A stretch of 11,392 nt of DNA, from the NCBI GenBank assembly GCA_015904075.1, contig JABMDH010000082.1:19418-30809 (forward strand). The letters are read 5' to 3'. Below, one piece after another: positions 1 to 5,902 of the stretch. The translations under genes and the position numbers were made by a program. The stretch is from Nitrospira sp. (GTDB taxonomy: Bacteria; Nitrospirota; Nitrospiria; Nitrospirales; Nitrospiraceae). Positions within the stretch are counted from its first letter, which is position 1. Each line of letters starts with the position of its first letter. Under the pieces are notes generated by a model. The model saw nothing but the letters and a program-made list of their open reading frames with translations, was not told the DNA's origin and made no database searches.

Positions 1-260
1 GGACAGCGCGCTTCTTCGCAGATGGTATGGAGATTGAGCCGTTCCATCGTCTGCTTGATGTCCAGATAGTCCGGACCGGTTGTGGCTTCAACTTTGAACC
101 AGGAAGGAAGGCGCGGACGGCTGATGTGCGCTGAAGGGCTGAGGACCGAAGGCTCGCCTCGCTGAGCAGGCGAAGCGGGCTGAGGACTCCGGGTGGGAGA
201 AGAATCGGAAGAATCCCTGGCTGAAGCTGATCGGAGATGATCGAGGGGAATAAAGCTCAT
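1..260 (-). CDS. lipA: Lipoyl synthase, N-terminal part (cut by window edge)
   Basis: LipA is a radical-SAM enzyme that inserts two sulfur atoms into octanoyl groups on lipoyl domains, using an auxiliary [4Fe-4S] cluster as the sulfur source. The 86 readable codons end in a typical LipA N-terminus: LPSWFKVEATTGPDYLDIK (about residues 51-69) followed by LNLHTICEEARC. C81 and C86 are the first two cysteines of the CX4CX5C auxiliary-cluster motif; the third cysteine and the radical-SAM CX3CX2C motif lie outside the window. The ATG at 258-260 overlaps the stop of the upstream gene as ATGA and has an AGGA 10 nt upstream. No other ATG, GTG or TTG start is available before the conserved part. Residues 1 to about 48 are a Ser/Pro/Ala-rich extension not usual for LipA; it contains a repeat (see the 129-190 feature). 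The identity rests on the conserved N-terminal signature alone. Confidence 0.88.
   Translation of the reverse strand, partial: MSFIPLDHLRSASARDSSDSSPTRSPQPASPAQRGEPSVLSPSAHISRPRLPSWFKVEATTGPDYLDIKQTMERLNLHTICEEARC
129..190. repeat. Repeat with small hairpin inside the lipA N-terminal extension
   Basis: GGGCTGAGGAC occurs at 136-146 and again at 177-187 (11 bp, identical). Between them is an inverted pair, TCGCCT (154-159) and AGGCGA (168-173), with an 8-nt loop. The unit lies entirely inside the lipA reading frame and encodes Ser/Pro/Gln-rich residues without a stop. It resembles the small GC-rich repeats found between genes elsewhere in the window, so it may be such a repeat captured into coding sequence. 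That last point is inference. Confidence 0.6.
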
Positions 261-631
261 GAGGGGCTGTTCCTGTGCGAACCCTGACGGCACCAGCTAA
301 GTATCCTGGCCAGAAATCCTGGCCGCTCCGGCTCAGCTTCCGGTGGATCGGGATATTCCACCCAGAGTTCCTGCGAACCAAGATACAGACCGTTACTGAA
401 ACTCTTCTGCGTTTTAAGTTGCCGATAACCCCGGTTCTGCAAAGTCTGGATCATGTCCAGCAATGCAGCATCCTGGGTCGGAAACAGCTCTGTCTCGACA
501 CGGACCGTTTCATAGCGCAGCAACGCCCGGTAACTCTCCCCCGCCCGTTCGAACTCGACCGGCCGGCTAAACCCTCTCACTCGATCGTCGAGTCCGGCCA
601 GCTGATGCTTATCACAGCCCGCTACGCTCAT
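257..631 (-). CDS. Uncharacterised 124-aa protein between the Fe-S genes and lipA
   Basis: I do not recognise this family. The protein has no signal peptide or membrane segment. The middle part (about residues 33-93) looks like a small alpha/beta fold: RALLRYETVRVETELFP, then an amphipathic helix (DAALLDMIQTLQNRGYRQL), then LYLGSQELWVEYPDP. A Pro/Glu-rich linker and a basic tail follow (RILSWCRQGSHRN). Cysteines at residue 6 and near residue 114 do not form a recognisable metal motif. The ATG lies 3 nt after the stop of the upstream gene, with no clear Shine-Dalgarno (SD) site, and the stop overlaps the lipA ATG (ATGA). This tight coupling is the main evidence that the gene is real and works with its neighbours. 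A role linked to lipoate or Fe-S metabolism is inference from position only. Confidence 0.72.
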   Translation of the reverse strand: MSVAGCDKHQLAGLDDRVRGFSRPVEFERAGESYRALLRYETVRVETELFPTQDAALLDMIQTLQNRGYRQLKTQKSFSNGLYLGSQELWVEYPDPPEAEPERPGFLARILSWCRQGSHRNSPS

Positions 632-634
632 ACG

Positions 635-1000
635 TCATGCCAGCGCGCGAAACACCGCCACAAGATCGCTCAAGGCAATGGTCTTATTGCGAAGTACTGC
701 GCGTTCCGCCTGAATCGCATCGCGCAACGTCTGATCCGCCGAACCGGATTTCACACAGGAGACGCCCAGCGCCAGAATACGGTCGCACTCGTCAGTAAGT
801 TTCTGTTTGACGACGGGATTCACGGCAAGAATGTCCATGAGTTGCCGTCTGGTTTCGGCGAGATGCGATTGCAGTTCCTCCTCCGGATAACCAGCGCGGG
901 CAGCTGCATCGGAACAGCGGTCGAGATACTGGGTTAAAAACACATAGAGCCGCACAAGCGCAGCAGCGAGATCCGTTTGATCGTTGGCGGTAACAGCCAT
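635..1000 (-). CDS. Uncharacterised 121-aa, probably all-helical protein
   Basis: I do not recognise this family. The sequence is rich in Ala, Leu, Glu and Arg and looks helical throughout, for example LAAALVRLYVFLTQYLDRC near the start and QSHLAETRRQLMDILAV in the middle. There is no signal peptide. Two cysteines (one in the first helix, two more around DECDRILALGVSC) are too dispersed to call a metal site. The start at 998-1000 is chosen because GGGAGG lies 6 nt upstream (plus-strand complement 1007-1012). A TTG at 1016-1018 would add six residues but overlaps that SD. The gene follows the Rieske gene after a 130-nt spacer that contains a nonamer repeat, and precedes the next gene by 3 nt. 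It is probably co-transcribed with its neighbours, but the spacer hairpin could alter expression relative to mrp and Rieske. Confidence 0.72.
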   Translation of the reverse strand: MAVTANDQTDLAAALVRLYVFLTQYLDRCSDAAARAGYPEEELQSHLAETRRQLMDILAVNPVVKQKLTDECDRILALGVSCVKSGSADQTLRDAIQAERAVLRNKTIALSDLVAVFRALA

Positions 1001-1050
1001 GATGGACCTCCCTATCAAAACCTTATCGTTGTCTGTCTCGTTGCTACCCA

Positions 1051-1114
1051 GTCTTTCTGGTCTGTCTGGTATCGGACAAGACAGACCAAAGAGACCGAAA
1101 AGACCAGATAGACG
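1051..1114. repeat. Nonamer tandem repeat forming a long inverted repeat
   Basis: On the plus strand four 9-nt units follow one another at 1079-1114: AGACAGACC, AAAGAGACC, GAAAAGACC, AGATAGACG. The preceding sequence 1051-1067 is the approximate reverse complement of the first part: TGGTCTGTCT (1058-1067) pairs perfectly with AGACAGACCA (1079-1088). The stem extends to 17 positions (1051-1067 with 1079-1095) with one mismatch and one possible G-U pair, and the loop is 11 nt (1068-1078). It lies in the 130-nt gap between the Rieske gene and the next gene. No T-run follows on the minus strand, so it is not a standard terminator. It could still act on mRNA stability or attenuation, which is inference. 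Confidence 0.75.
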
Positions 1115-1130
1115 AGCGATGCCTTACGAA

Positions 1131-1436
1131 CTACAGCAGCGCCTTGACATCGCTGCCCTCGACCTTCACCTGATAGACCGCCACTTTGCTCGATGGATTG
1201 TTCACACAGGCGCCGGTCGCCACATTGAATTGCCATCCATGCCAAGGACAGGTCACCACGCCCCCCTCAACCTCTCCTTCCCCAAGCGGCCCGCCGCGAT
1301 GGCAACAGGTATTGTCGACCACGTGAAACGCCCCGTCTACATTGAACACTGCCACGGTCTTGCCGTTCACTTCGGCAACCATGCCGTGGCCCGATTGCAC
1401 ATCGGCTGTTCCTACTACCCGCACAAACTCCGCCAT
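1131..1436 (-). CDS. Rieske-type [2Fe-2S] ferredoxin
   Basis: A 101-aa soluble single-domain Rieske protein of the kind that serves as an electron carrier for oxygenases or as a small redox partner. The two cluster-binding boxes are plain: C44-C-H46-RGGPL and C63-PWH66-GWQF, giving two Cys and two His ligands (C44, H46, C63, H66). There is no membrane anchor or signal peptide, so it acts in the cytoplasm, unlike bc1-type Rieske subunits. The ATG at 1434-1436 has a strong GGGGGAGG about 6 nt upstream. It starts 23 nt after mrp and is surely in the same operon. No oxygenase is visible nearby, so its electron acceptor is unknown. Similarity to NirD (the small subunit of nitrite reductase) is general to the fold, and no NirB is present here. 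Confidence 0.92.
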   Translation of the reverse strand: MAEFVRVVGTADVQSGHGMVAEVNGKTVAVFNVDGAFHVVDNTCCHRGGPLGEGEVEGGVVTCPWHGWQFNVATGACVNNPSSKVAVYQVKVEGSDVKALL

Positions 1437-1459
1437 GACCGTCCTCCCCCTCGCGTTGA

Positions 1460-2335
1460 TCAGTTCGTCGTAAACGGCTGCTTGATTTTCTTGAGCAAAC
1501 TGTCGATGGACGACCCGCTCTTTTCGGCTCCACCGACTGCGCCCATGACCTTCTTCGCGAGCTCCCTGAAAGCCGCAGCTTGAGGGGACGACGGATCGGC
1601 CGTGACGATTGGATGCCCGCTATCGCCGCCGTCGCGGATGGCCGGATCGATCGGAATGCGCCCGAGAAAGGGCACCCCAAGTTTTTCAGCCGCCCGCTCT
1701 CCGCCCCCGTGCGAAAAAATATCCGTGCGCTCGCCGCAATGCCCGCATTGAAAGAAACTCATATTTTCAATGATGCCCAACAGCGGTACATTCACCTTCT
1801 GAAACATAGCCATGCCCTTGCGCACATCATAGAGCGCCACTTCCTGCGGCGTCGTCACGGTAATCGCGCCGGCCAACGGCACCATTTGAGAAAGTGACAG
1901 CTGCACATCGCCGGTGCCGGGCGGCAAATCGATCAGCAGATAATCCAGCTCGCCCCACAGCACATCCCGAAAAAACGCCTGGAGATATTGATGGACCATC
2001 GGACCGCGCCAGACAAGCGGGGCCTCTTCCGGCACCAGAAATGCCATCGAGATGAGTTTGACCCCGTAATTTTCAACCGGCACGATTTTGCCGTCCTGCT
2101 GTTCCGGTCCCTTGGTACTCCCCATCATCATCGGAATATTGGGTCCATACAGATCGGCATCCAACAGTCCCACCTTCGCACCGGCCAGTGCAAGTGCGCA
2201 GGCGAGATTCGATGCGACGGTCGATTTACCGACACCGCCTTTGCCGCTGCTGACTGCGATCACATGCTTCACGTCCGGAATCAAATTAGCGGTCCCCTGC
2301 GGCGATGGTCCGCCGTGGGTATGTTCTTCTGCCAT
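1460..2335 (-). CDS. mrp: Mrp/ApbC/NBP35-family Fe-S cluster carrier ATPase
   Basis: A 291-aa P-loop ATPase that binds and delivers Fe-S clusters to target apoproteins in the cytoplasm. Visible features: the deviant Walker [10 protein letters not shown] (residues 31-39) with its signature lysine, [12 protein letters not shown] (about 57-68), the Walker B-like [11 protein letters not shown] (about 133-143), and the cluster-bridging C197-G-H-C200 pair, in [11 protein letters not shown]. It lacks the N-terminal MIP18/DUF59 domain found in longer Mrp proteins, having only about 23 residues before the ATPase core. The ATG at 2333-2335 has GGGAGGA about 9 nt upstream. It is the first gene of a minus-strand run leading to a Rieske ferredoxin and lipA, which fits a role in loading clusters onto those proteins (inference). 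Confidence 0.95.
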   Translation of the reverse strand: MAEEHTHGGPSPQGTANLIPDVKHVIAVSSGKGGVGKSTVASNLACALALAGAKVGLLDADLYGPNIPMMMGSTKGPEQQDGKIVPVENYGVKLISMAFLVPEEAPLVWRGPMVHQYLQAFFRDVLWGELDYLLIDLPPGTGDVQLSLSQMVPLAGAITVTTPQEVALYDVRKGMAMFQKVNVPLLGIIENMSFFQCGHCGERTDIFSHGGGERAAEKLGVPFLGRIPIDPAIRDGGDSGHPIVTADPSSPQAAAFRELAKKVMGAVGGAEKSGSSIDSLLKKIKQPFTTN

Positions 2336-2359
2336 AACCTATTCCTCCCTCGCTCCCGC

Positions 2360-2379
2360 GTCACGCATTCGGTCGTGAC
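2360..2379. promoter_or_regulatory. Inverted repeat in the mrp leader
   Basis: GTCACG (2360-2365) and CGTGAC (2374-2379) form a perfect 6-bp inverted repeat with an 8-nt loop, 25 nt upstream of the mrp ATG and just before its ribosome site. It could be a protein operator or a small RNA hairpin. Possible -10 boxes for mrp further upstream, read on the minus strand, are TACAAT and TATGAT, but neither has a convincing -35, so I do not call the promoter. Confidence 0.35.
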
Positions 2380-2449
2380 ACTGATAGAAACCAGTCTGAT
2401 TGTACCGACCACGTCATCATAAGCGATGCGGGAATGGAAAGGAAATGGG

Positions 2450-2482
2450 CCGGTCGGACCATCCTGACAATGGCCCGACCGG
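2450..2482. repeat. Strong hairpin between mrp and the putA fragment
   Basis: CCGGTCGG (2450-2457) and CCGACCGG (2475-2482) are a perfect 8-bp inverted pair. Inside, after one A/C mismatch, CCAT (2459-2462) pairs with ATGG (2470-2473), leaving a 7-nt loop. The 13-position stem lies between two divergent units: about 115 nt upstream of the mrp ATG and 18 nt before the -35 box of the truncated putA copy. As no gene ends here on either strand, a terminator role is unlikely. An operator or structural element is more plausible, but unproven. Confidence 0.5.
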
Positions 2483-2499
2483 GACAAGCCGAACACACA

Positions 2500-2528
2500 A
2501 TGACCCCTGGCCGCTCTCCATGTATACT
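2500..2528 (+). promoter_or_regulatory. Sigma-70-type promoter of the truncated putA copy
   Basis: ATGACC (2500-2505), a 17-nt spacer and TATACT (2523-2528), with 38 nt to the ATG at 2567. The same boxes, spacer and distance recur in front of the intact putA at 2881-2909. This conservation, while the leader between -10 and ATG has diverged, is the best evidence that both are real promoters. Confidence 0.6.
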
Positions 2529-2566
2529 AAATTCATCTCAAGGAACGCGTCTTCCCCCGGAGCACC

Positions 2567-2752
2567 ATGACGATCTCACCTGCTTCGCTCGAACCGGCTA
2601 TCCATCGCATCGGCGAATACCTTGCGCAACTCTCCGCCGGCCATTCCCCAACGATCTTCGAGGGACGCTGGTGGTCCCAATCGGCCATCAATCTGGCCAT
2701 GAAAGACGAGGCATTCAAGGCGCAACTGTTGCTGATGGCATATAGCACGTGA
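2567..2752 (+). pseudogene. Truncated duplicate of the putA 5' end
   Basis: A 61-codon frame whose first 54 codons match the start of the intact putA at 2948. By eye, 16 of 162 nt differ; 12 codon differences are synonymous and three change the residue (I12/V, H13/L, E48/D). From 2729 the match stops abruptly and the frame runs through seven unrelated codons to TGA. There is a GGAG ribosome site 4 nt before the ATG. The mostly silent differences suggest that the copy evolved as a working gene for some time before losing the rest, rather than being a fresh partial duplication. A residual short peptide from this promoter is possible but lacks any domain: in intact PutA these residues are only the N-terminal helical arm before the PRODH barrel. 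Confidence 0.85.
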
Positions 2753-2862
2753 TCGGACCAACGCATTGGTTCGCTTCGATTTGCACTCCGGGCCCGTGCC
2801 ATAAGCAATACGCCATAGGCTCTTTCCGCCGACCACGCTGCACGAGATACGCGCGACGCAAC
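2729..2862. repeat. Heptamer repeat element at the putA-copy breakpoint
   Basis: The left arm TTGCTGATGGCA (2729-2740) is an 11/12 inverted match to TGCCATAAGCAA (2797-2808). The right side reads as 7-nt units GCCATAA, GCAATAC, GCCATAG (2798-2818); the left arm read on the other strand gives GCTATAT, GCCATCA. A further run, ACGAGAT, ACGCGCG, ACGCAAC, follows at 2842-2862. Its CGAGATACGCG also occurs at 6878-6888. The left end coincides exactly with the base where homology between the two putA copies ends. The stretch 2753-2873 holds no gene. Confidence 0.6.
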
Positions 2863-2873
2863 ACTCCAGACTT

Positions 2874-2892
2874 GTAATCGATGACCGATTAC
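2874..2892. promoter_or_regulatory. Palindromic operator candidate over the putA -35 box
   Basis: GTAATCG (2874-2880), ATGAC, CGATTAC (2886-2892): a perfect 7-bp inverted repeat with a 5-nt centre that covers the -35 box ATGACC (2881-2886). A dimeric regulator bound here would occlude RNA polymerase. PutA proteins with an N-terminal ribbon-helix-helix repress their own gene. This PutA lacks that domain, so a separate regulator would be needed. The equivalent position in the truncated copy is not palindromic. Confidence 0.5.
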
Positions 2893-2909
2893 GATGCTCC
2901 ATGTATACT
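2881..2909 (+). promoter_or_regulatory. Sigma-70-type promoter of putA
   Basis: ATGACC (2881-2886), a 17-nt spacer and TATACT (2904-2909), with 38 nt to the putA ATG at 2948. The layout is identical to that of the truncated copy. TATACT differs from the consensus at one base and the -35 box matches TTGACA at four positions. Confidence 0.65.
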
Positions 2910-2947
2910 GACGGTATTCGAATGGTTCGTTTGTTCCGGGAGCGCCC

Positions 2948-5902
2948 ATGACGATTTCGCCTGCCTCGCTCGAACCGGCCGTTCTTCGCATCGGCGAATA
3001 TCTCGCGCAACTCTCCGCCGGCCATTCCCCGACGATCTTCGAGGGACGCTGGTGGTCCCAATCGGCAATCAATCTGGCGATGAAGGACGACGCCTTCAAG
3101 GCGCAGCTGTTTCGTTTCATCGACGTCCTGCCGGTGATCGCCGACGATGAGCGGGTCGTCTCGCTGGCCGAGGAGTATTTCGGCGGATTGAGCAGCGAGC
3201 TATTCGGGCTCCAGTGGGGCTTGAAGGCGATGGCCGCCACAGGCCTGGGCGCGCGATTGACCGGCAAGTCGATCAGAAACCAGGTTGAGCAGATGGCCAG
3301 GACCTTCATCGCAGGCGCCTCGGTTGCAGACGCGGCTCCGGTGTTGTCGCGTTTATGGACAGACGGCCGGGCTTGGTCTGTCGACCTGTTGGGAGAGGCG
3401 ACGATCAGCGAGTGGGAAGCCGATCGCTACCGCGACCATTGTCTGGACACATTGACGGAGTTAGAACGTATCTCGTCCGCCTGGCCTTCCGCTGCGCTGT
3501 TGGAAGAGGATCATCTTGGCCCGCTGCCTCGCGTGCAACTCTCGCTCAAGATTTCGGCGCTCTCCTCGCGGCTGGACCCAATCGACCCTGACGGGAGTTA
3601 TCAATCGGTGGCGGCGCGTCTCCGGCCGTTGGTCGATCGCGCCCTGTCGCTGCCTGCCGGATTGATTTTCGATATGGAACAGGCGGAGACGAAACCGCTC
3701 CTCTTGGATATTTTCAAACGGCTGTTTGCCGAGCCGCCCTATCGCGCCTATCCATACGCCGGTCTCGCGCTGCAAGCCTACCACCGGGACACCGGACAAG
3801 ACGTTGAAGACTTGCTCGCCTGGTCCCGTGCGCGCGGCACGCCCGTCACTATTCGACTGGTGAAAGGGGCTTACTGGGATTCCGACACGGTCCGGTATCG
3901 CCAAGCCGGGTGGCCGATTCCGCTGTTCGAGCAGAAATCGGAGACAGACGCCAACTACGAACGATTGATCCGCACACTGTTCGACCATGCCGACCTCATC
4001 CGCCCGGCCTTCGGCACACACAATTTGCGGACTCTGGCCGTGATTGAGGCCGTAGCAGATGCCTGTGGATTGCCGCCGAATGCACGGGAGTACCAAATGA
4101 TCTACGGCATGGCCGAGCCTTTTCAGCAGGCCATGGTAAAACTTGGCCGTCGCGTCAGACTGTACGCCCCTGTCGGCCTCCTATTACCCGGCATGGCCTA
4201 TCTGGTGAGACGTCTGCTGGAAAACACCTCGAATGAATCGTTTCTCAGAAAAGAGTATGTCGAGTCTCAACCGCTGGCGCGACTCCTCGCTCCACCTGCA
4301 GCTCTGGCACCGTCCGCCGTTACCCAACCCTCCAATGGCACGCACGGTTTCATGAACGAACCCCACAGCGATTTTTCCCAAGAGTCCGTCCGCCGTGCCA
4401 TGCAGGAAGGAATTTCCTCTGTTCAATCTCAATTAGGACGGCAGTGGGACAGGGACTCCCAGTTGCCATCGCTCACCGGTCCCTGGCTGACCTCCCATAA
4501 TCCATGTCGACCCGATCAGATCGTCGCCTCAGTGCGAGGCGCGGCGCAATCGGACCTCGACCAGGCAATCCAACAGGCACACGCCCACGCCGACAGTTGG
4601 CGTCGTCGATCCGCCGATGAACGTGCGGCGATCTTGCGGCAGGCCGCAGCCGACATGAACCGCCGCCGATTCGAACTCGCCGCATGGGAAGTGCTTGAGG
4701 TGGGAAAACCCTGGCGGGATGCAGACGCCGACGTCGCCGAGGCCATCGACTTTCTTCGCTATTATGGAGACGAGATCTGCCGCCTTTCCCGGCCGGCACG
4801 GCTCGGAAACCGCCCGGGAGAGCTGAACCATCGCGTCTATGGTCCGCGCGGAGTAACGGCTGTCATCGCGCCATGGAACTTTCCACTCGCCATCCCGACC
4901 GGGATGGTTGCGGCAGCCCTGGCAGCAGGCAACACTGTACTCTTCAAACCGTCGGAACGTTCCTCCCGGCTGGGGCTCCTGCTCACGCAGATGTTGGTCG
5001 CAGCCGGGGTGCCGCCAGGCGTGGTGCGCTGCCTTCCCGGAGGACCGGAGATCGGCCAGGCCCTCGTTGCGCATCCACAGATTGCGACGATCGCATTTAC
5101 CGGATCGAAATCCGTGGGGCTCCGCATTCTGACTGACGCCGCTCACGTACATCCGGACCAGCCAATGGTTAAACGAATAATCGCCGAGATGGGTGGGAAG
5201 AACGCCATCATCGTCGATGAGACGGCGGATCTCGATGAGGCGATCGTTGGGATCGTCACCTCGTTTACAGGCTATGCGGGACAGAAATGCTCGGCTTGTT
5301 CACGGGCCATCGTGCATCGCGCGGTCTATGACCAGTTTATCGCCAGGTTGCGAGATGCCGTGTTGAGTCTGGAGGTCGGCGATCCGGCCGAGCCCGGCAC
5401 TAGAATGGGCCCGGTCATCGACGCGCGCGCGCAAGCTGCGATTCAGCAATTCATTGCCGAGGGCCGTCAGGAAAGCCGGCTCCTCGTCGAGCGATCAATC
5501 GAGCAAGCCGGATACTTCGTCGGCCCGGTGGTATTTGTCGACGTCGCGCCTCATCACCGTCTGGCTCAAGAAGAAATCTTTGGTCCGGTATTGGCAGTCA
5601 TGAAGGCAGAAAGTTTTGCCGATGCCCTTCGAATAGCGAACGGAACGTCCTATGCACTCACAGGAGGCGTCTATTCCAGAAGCCCGGCCAACCTCGCACT
5701 GGCCAGAGACCAATTCGATGTAGGAAACCTGTACTTGAACCGGCCGATTACCGGCGCGCTGGTGGGCCGCCAACCGTTCGGCGGACATCGATACTCAGGG
5801 GTAGGTGCGAAAGCCGGCGGGGAGGACTACCTCGCGCAGTTCATGATTGCCCGCGTGATCAGCGAAAATACTCTCCGGCGTGGATTCGAGTCGGCTGAGT
5901 GA
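2948..5902 (+). CDS. putA: Bifunctional proline dehydrogenase / L-glutamate-gamma-semialdehyde dehydrogenase
   Basis: This 984-aa enzyme oxidises proline to P5C with FAD (N-terminal PRODH domain) and then P5C/glutamate semialdehyde to glutamate with NAD+ (C-terminal ALDH domain), feeding electrons to quinone. PRODH occupies about residues 150-445. Landmarks are LSLKISALSSRLDPIDP, RLVKGAYWD (R303-D311), AFGTHNLRT, and RRLLENTSNESFLRK near residues 420-435. The ALDH domain spans about 500-975: APWNFPLAIP, FTGSKSVG, general-base E747 in EMGGKNA, nucleophile C781 in YAGQKCSACS, EEIFGPV, and the end motif RPITGALVGRQPFGG. It has neither the N-terminal ribbon-helix-helix nor the extra C-terminal domain of long PutAs, so it is the minimal type. 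GGGAG precedes the ATG by about 5 nt, and the homologous start of the truncated copy supports this start. The 3' end overlaps the convergent gene. Confidence 0.96.
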   Translation: MTISPASLEPAVLRIGEYLAQLSAGHSPTIFEGRWWSQSAINLAMKDDAFKAQLFRFIDVLPVIADDERVVSLAEEYFGGLSSELFGLQWGLKAMAATGLGARLTGKSIRNQVEQMARTFIAGASVADAAPVLSRLWTDGRAWSVDLLGEATISEWEADRYRDHCLDTLTELERISSAWPSAALLEEDHLGPLPRVQLSLKISALSSRLDPIDPDGSYQSVAARLRPLVDRALSLPAGLIFDMEQAETKPLLLDIFKRLFAEPPYRAYPYAGLALQAYHRDTGQDVEDLLAWSRARGTPVTIRLVKGAYWDSDTVRYRQAGWPIPLFEQKSETDANYERLIRTLFDHADLIRPAFGTHNLRTLAVIEAVADACGLPPNAREYQMIYGMAEPFQQAMVKLGRRVRLYAPVGLLLPGMAYLVRRLLENTSNESFLRKEYVESQPLARLLAPPAALAPSAVTQPSNGTHGFMNEPHSDFSQESVRRAMQEGISSVQSQLGRQWDRDSQLPSLTGPWLTSHNPCRPDQIVASVRGAAQSDLDQAIQQAHAHADSWRRRSADERAAILRQAAADMNRRRFELAAWEVLEVGKPWRDADADVAEAIDFLRYYGDEICRLSRPARLGNRPGELNHRVYGPRGVTAVIAPWNFPLAIPTGMVAAALAAGNTVLFKPSERSSRLGLLLTQMLVAAGVPPGVVRCLPGGPEIGQALVAHPQIATIAFTGSKSVGLRILTDAAHVHPDQPMVKRIIAEMGGKNAIIVDETADLDEAIVGIVTSFTGYAGQKCSACSRAIVHRAVYDQFIARLRDAVLSLEVGDPAEPGTRMGPVIDARAQAAIQQFIAEGRQESRLLVERSIEQAGYFVGPVVFVDVAPHHRLAQEEIFGPVLAVMKAESFADALRIANGTSYALTGGVYSRSPANLALARDQFDVGNLYLNRPITGALVGRQPFGGHRYSGVGAKAGGEDYLAQFMIARVISENTLRRGFESAE

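Noticed and set aside
88..381. A 97-codon minus-strand frame
   Set aside because: It overlaps lipA and the 124-aa gene in another frame, and its Ser/Ala/Arg-rich text comes from the GC-rich repeat.
1016..1018. TTG start for the 121-aa protein
   Set aside because: It overlaps the GGGAGG site that is well placed for the ATG at 998-1000.
1079..1114. Tandem 9-nt units as a possible CRISPR array
   Set aside because: The units are far too short and adjacent, with no spacers and no cas genes.
2533..3309. A 258-codon open frame on the minus strand
   Set aside because: It is antisense to both putA copies. Its internal repetition simply mirrors the duplicated putA start, and it has no domain of its own.
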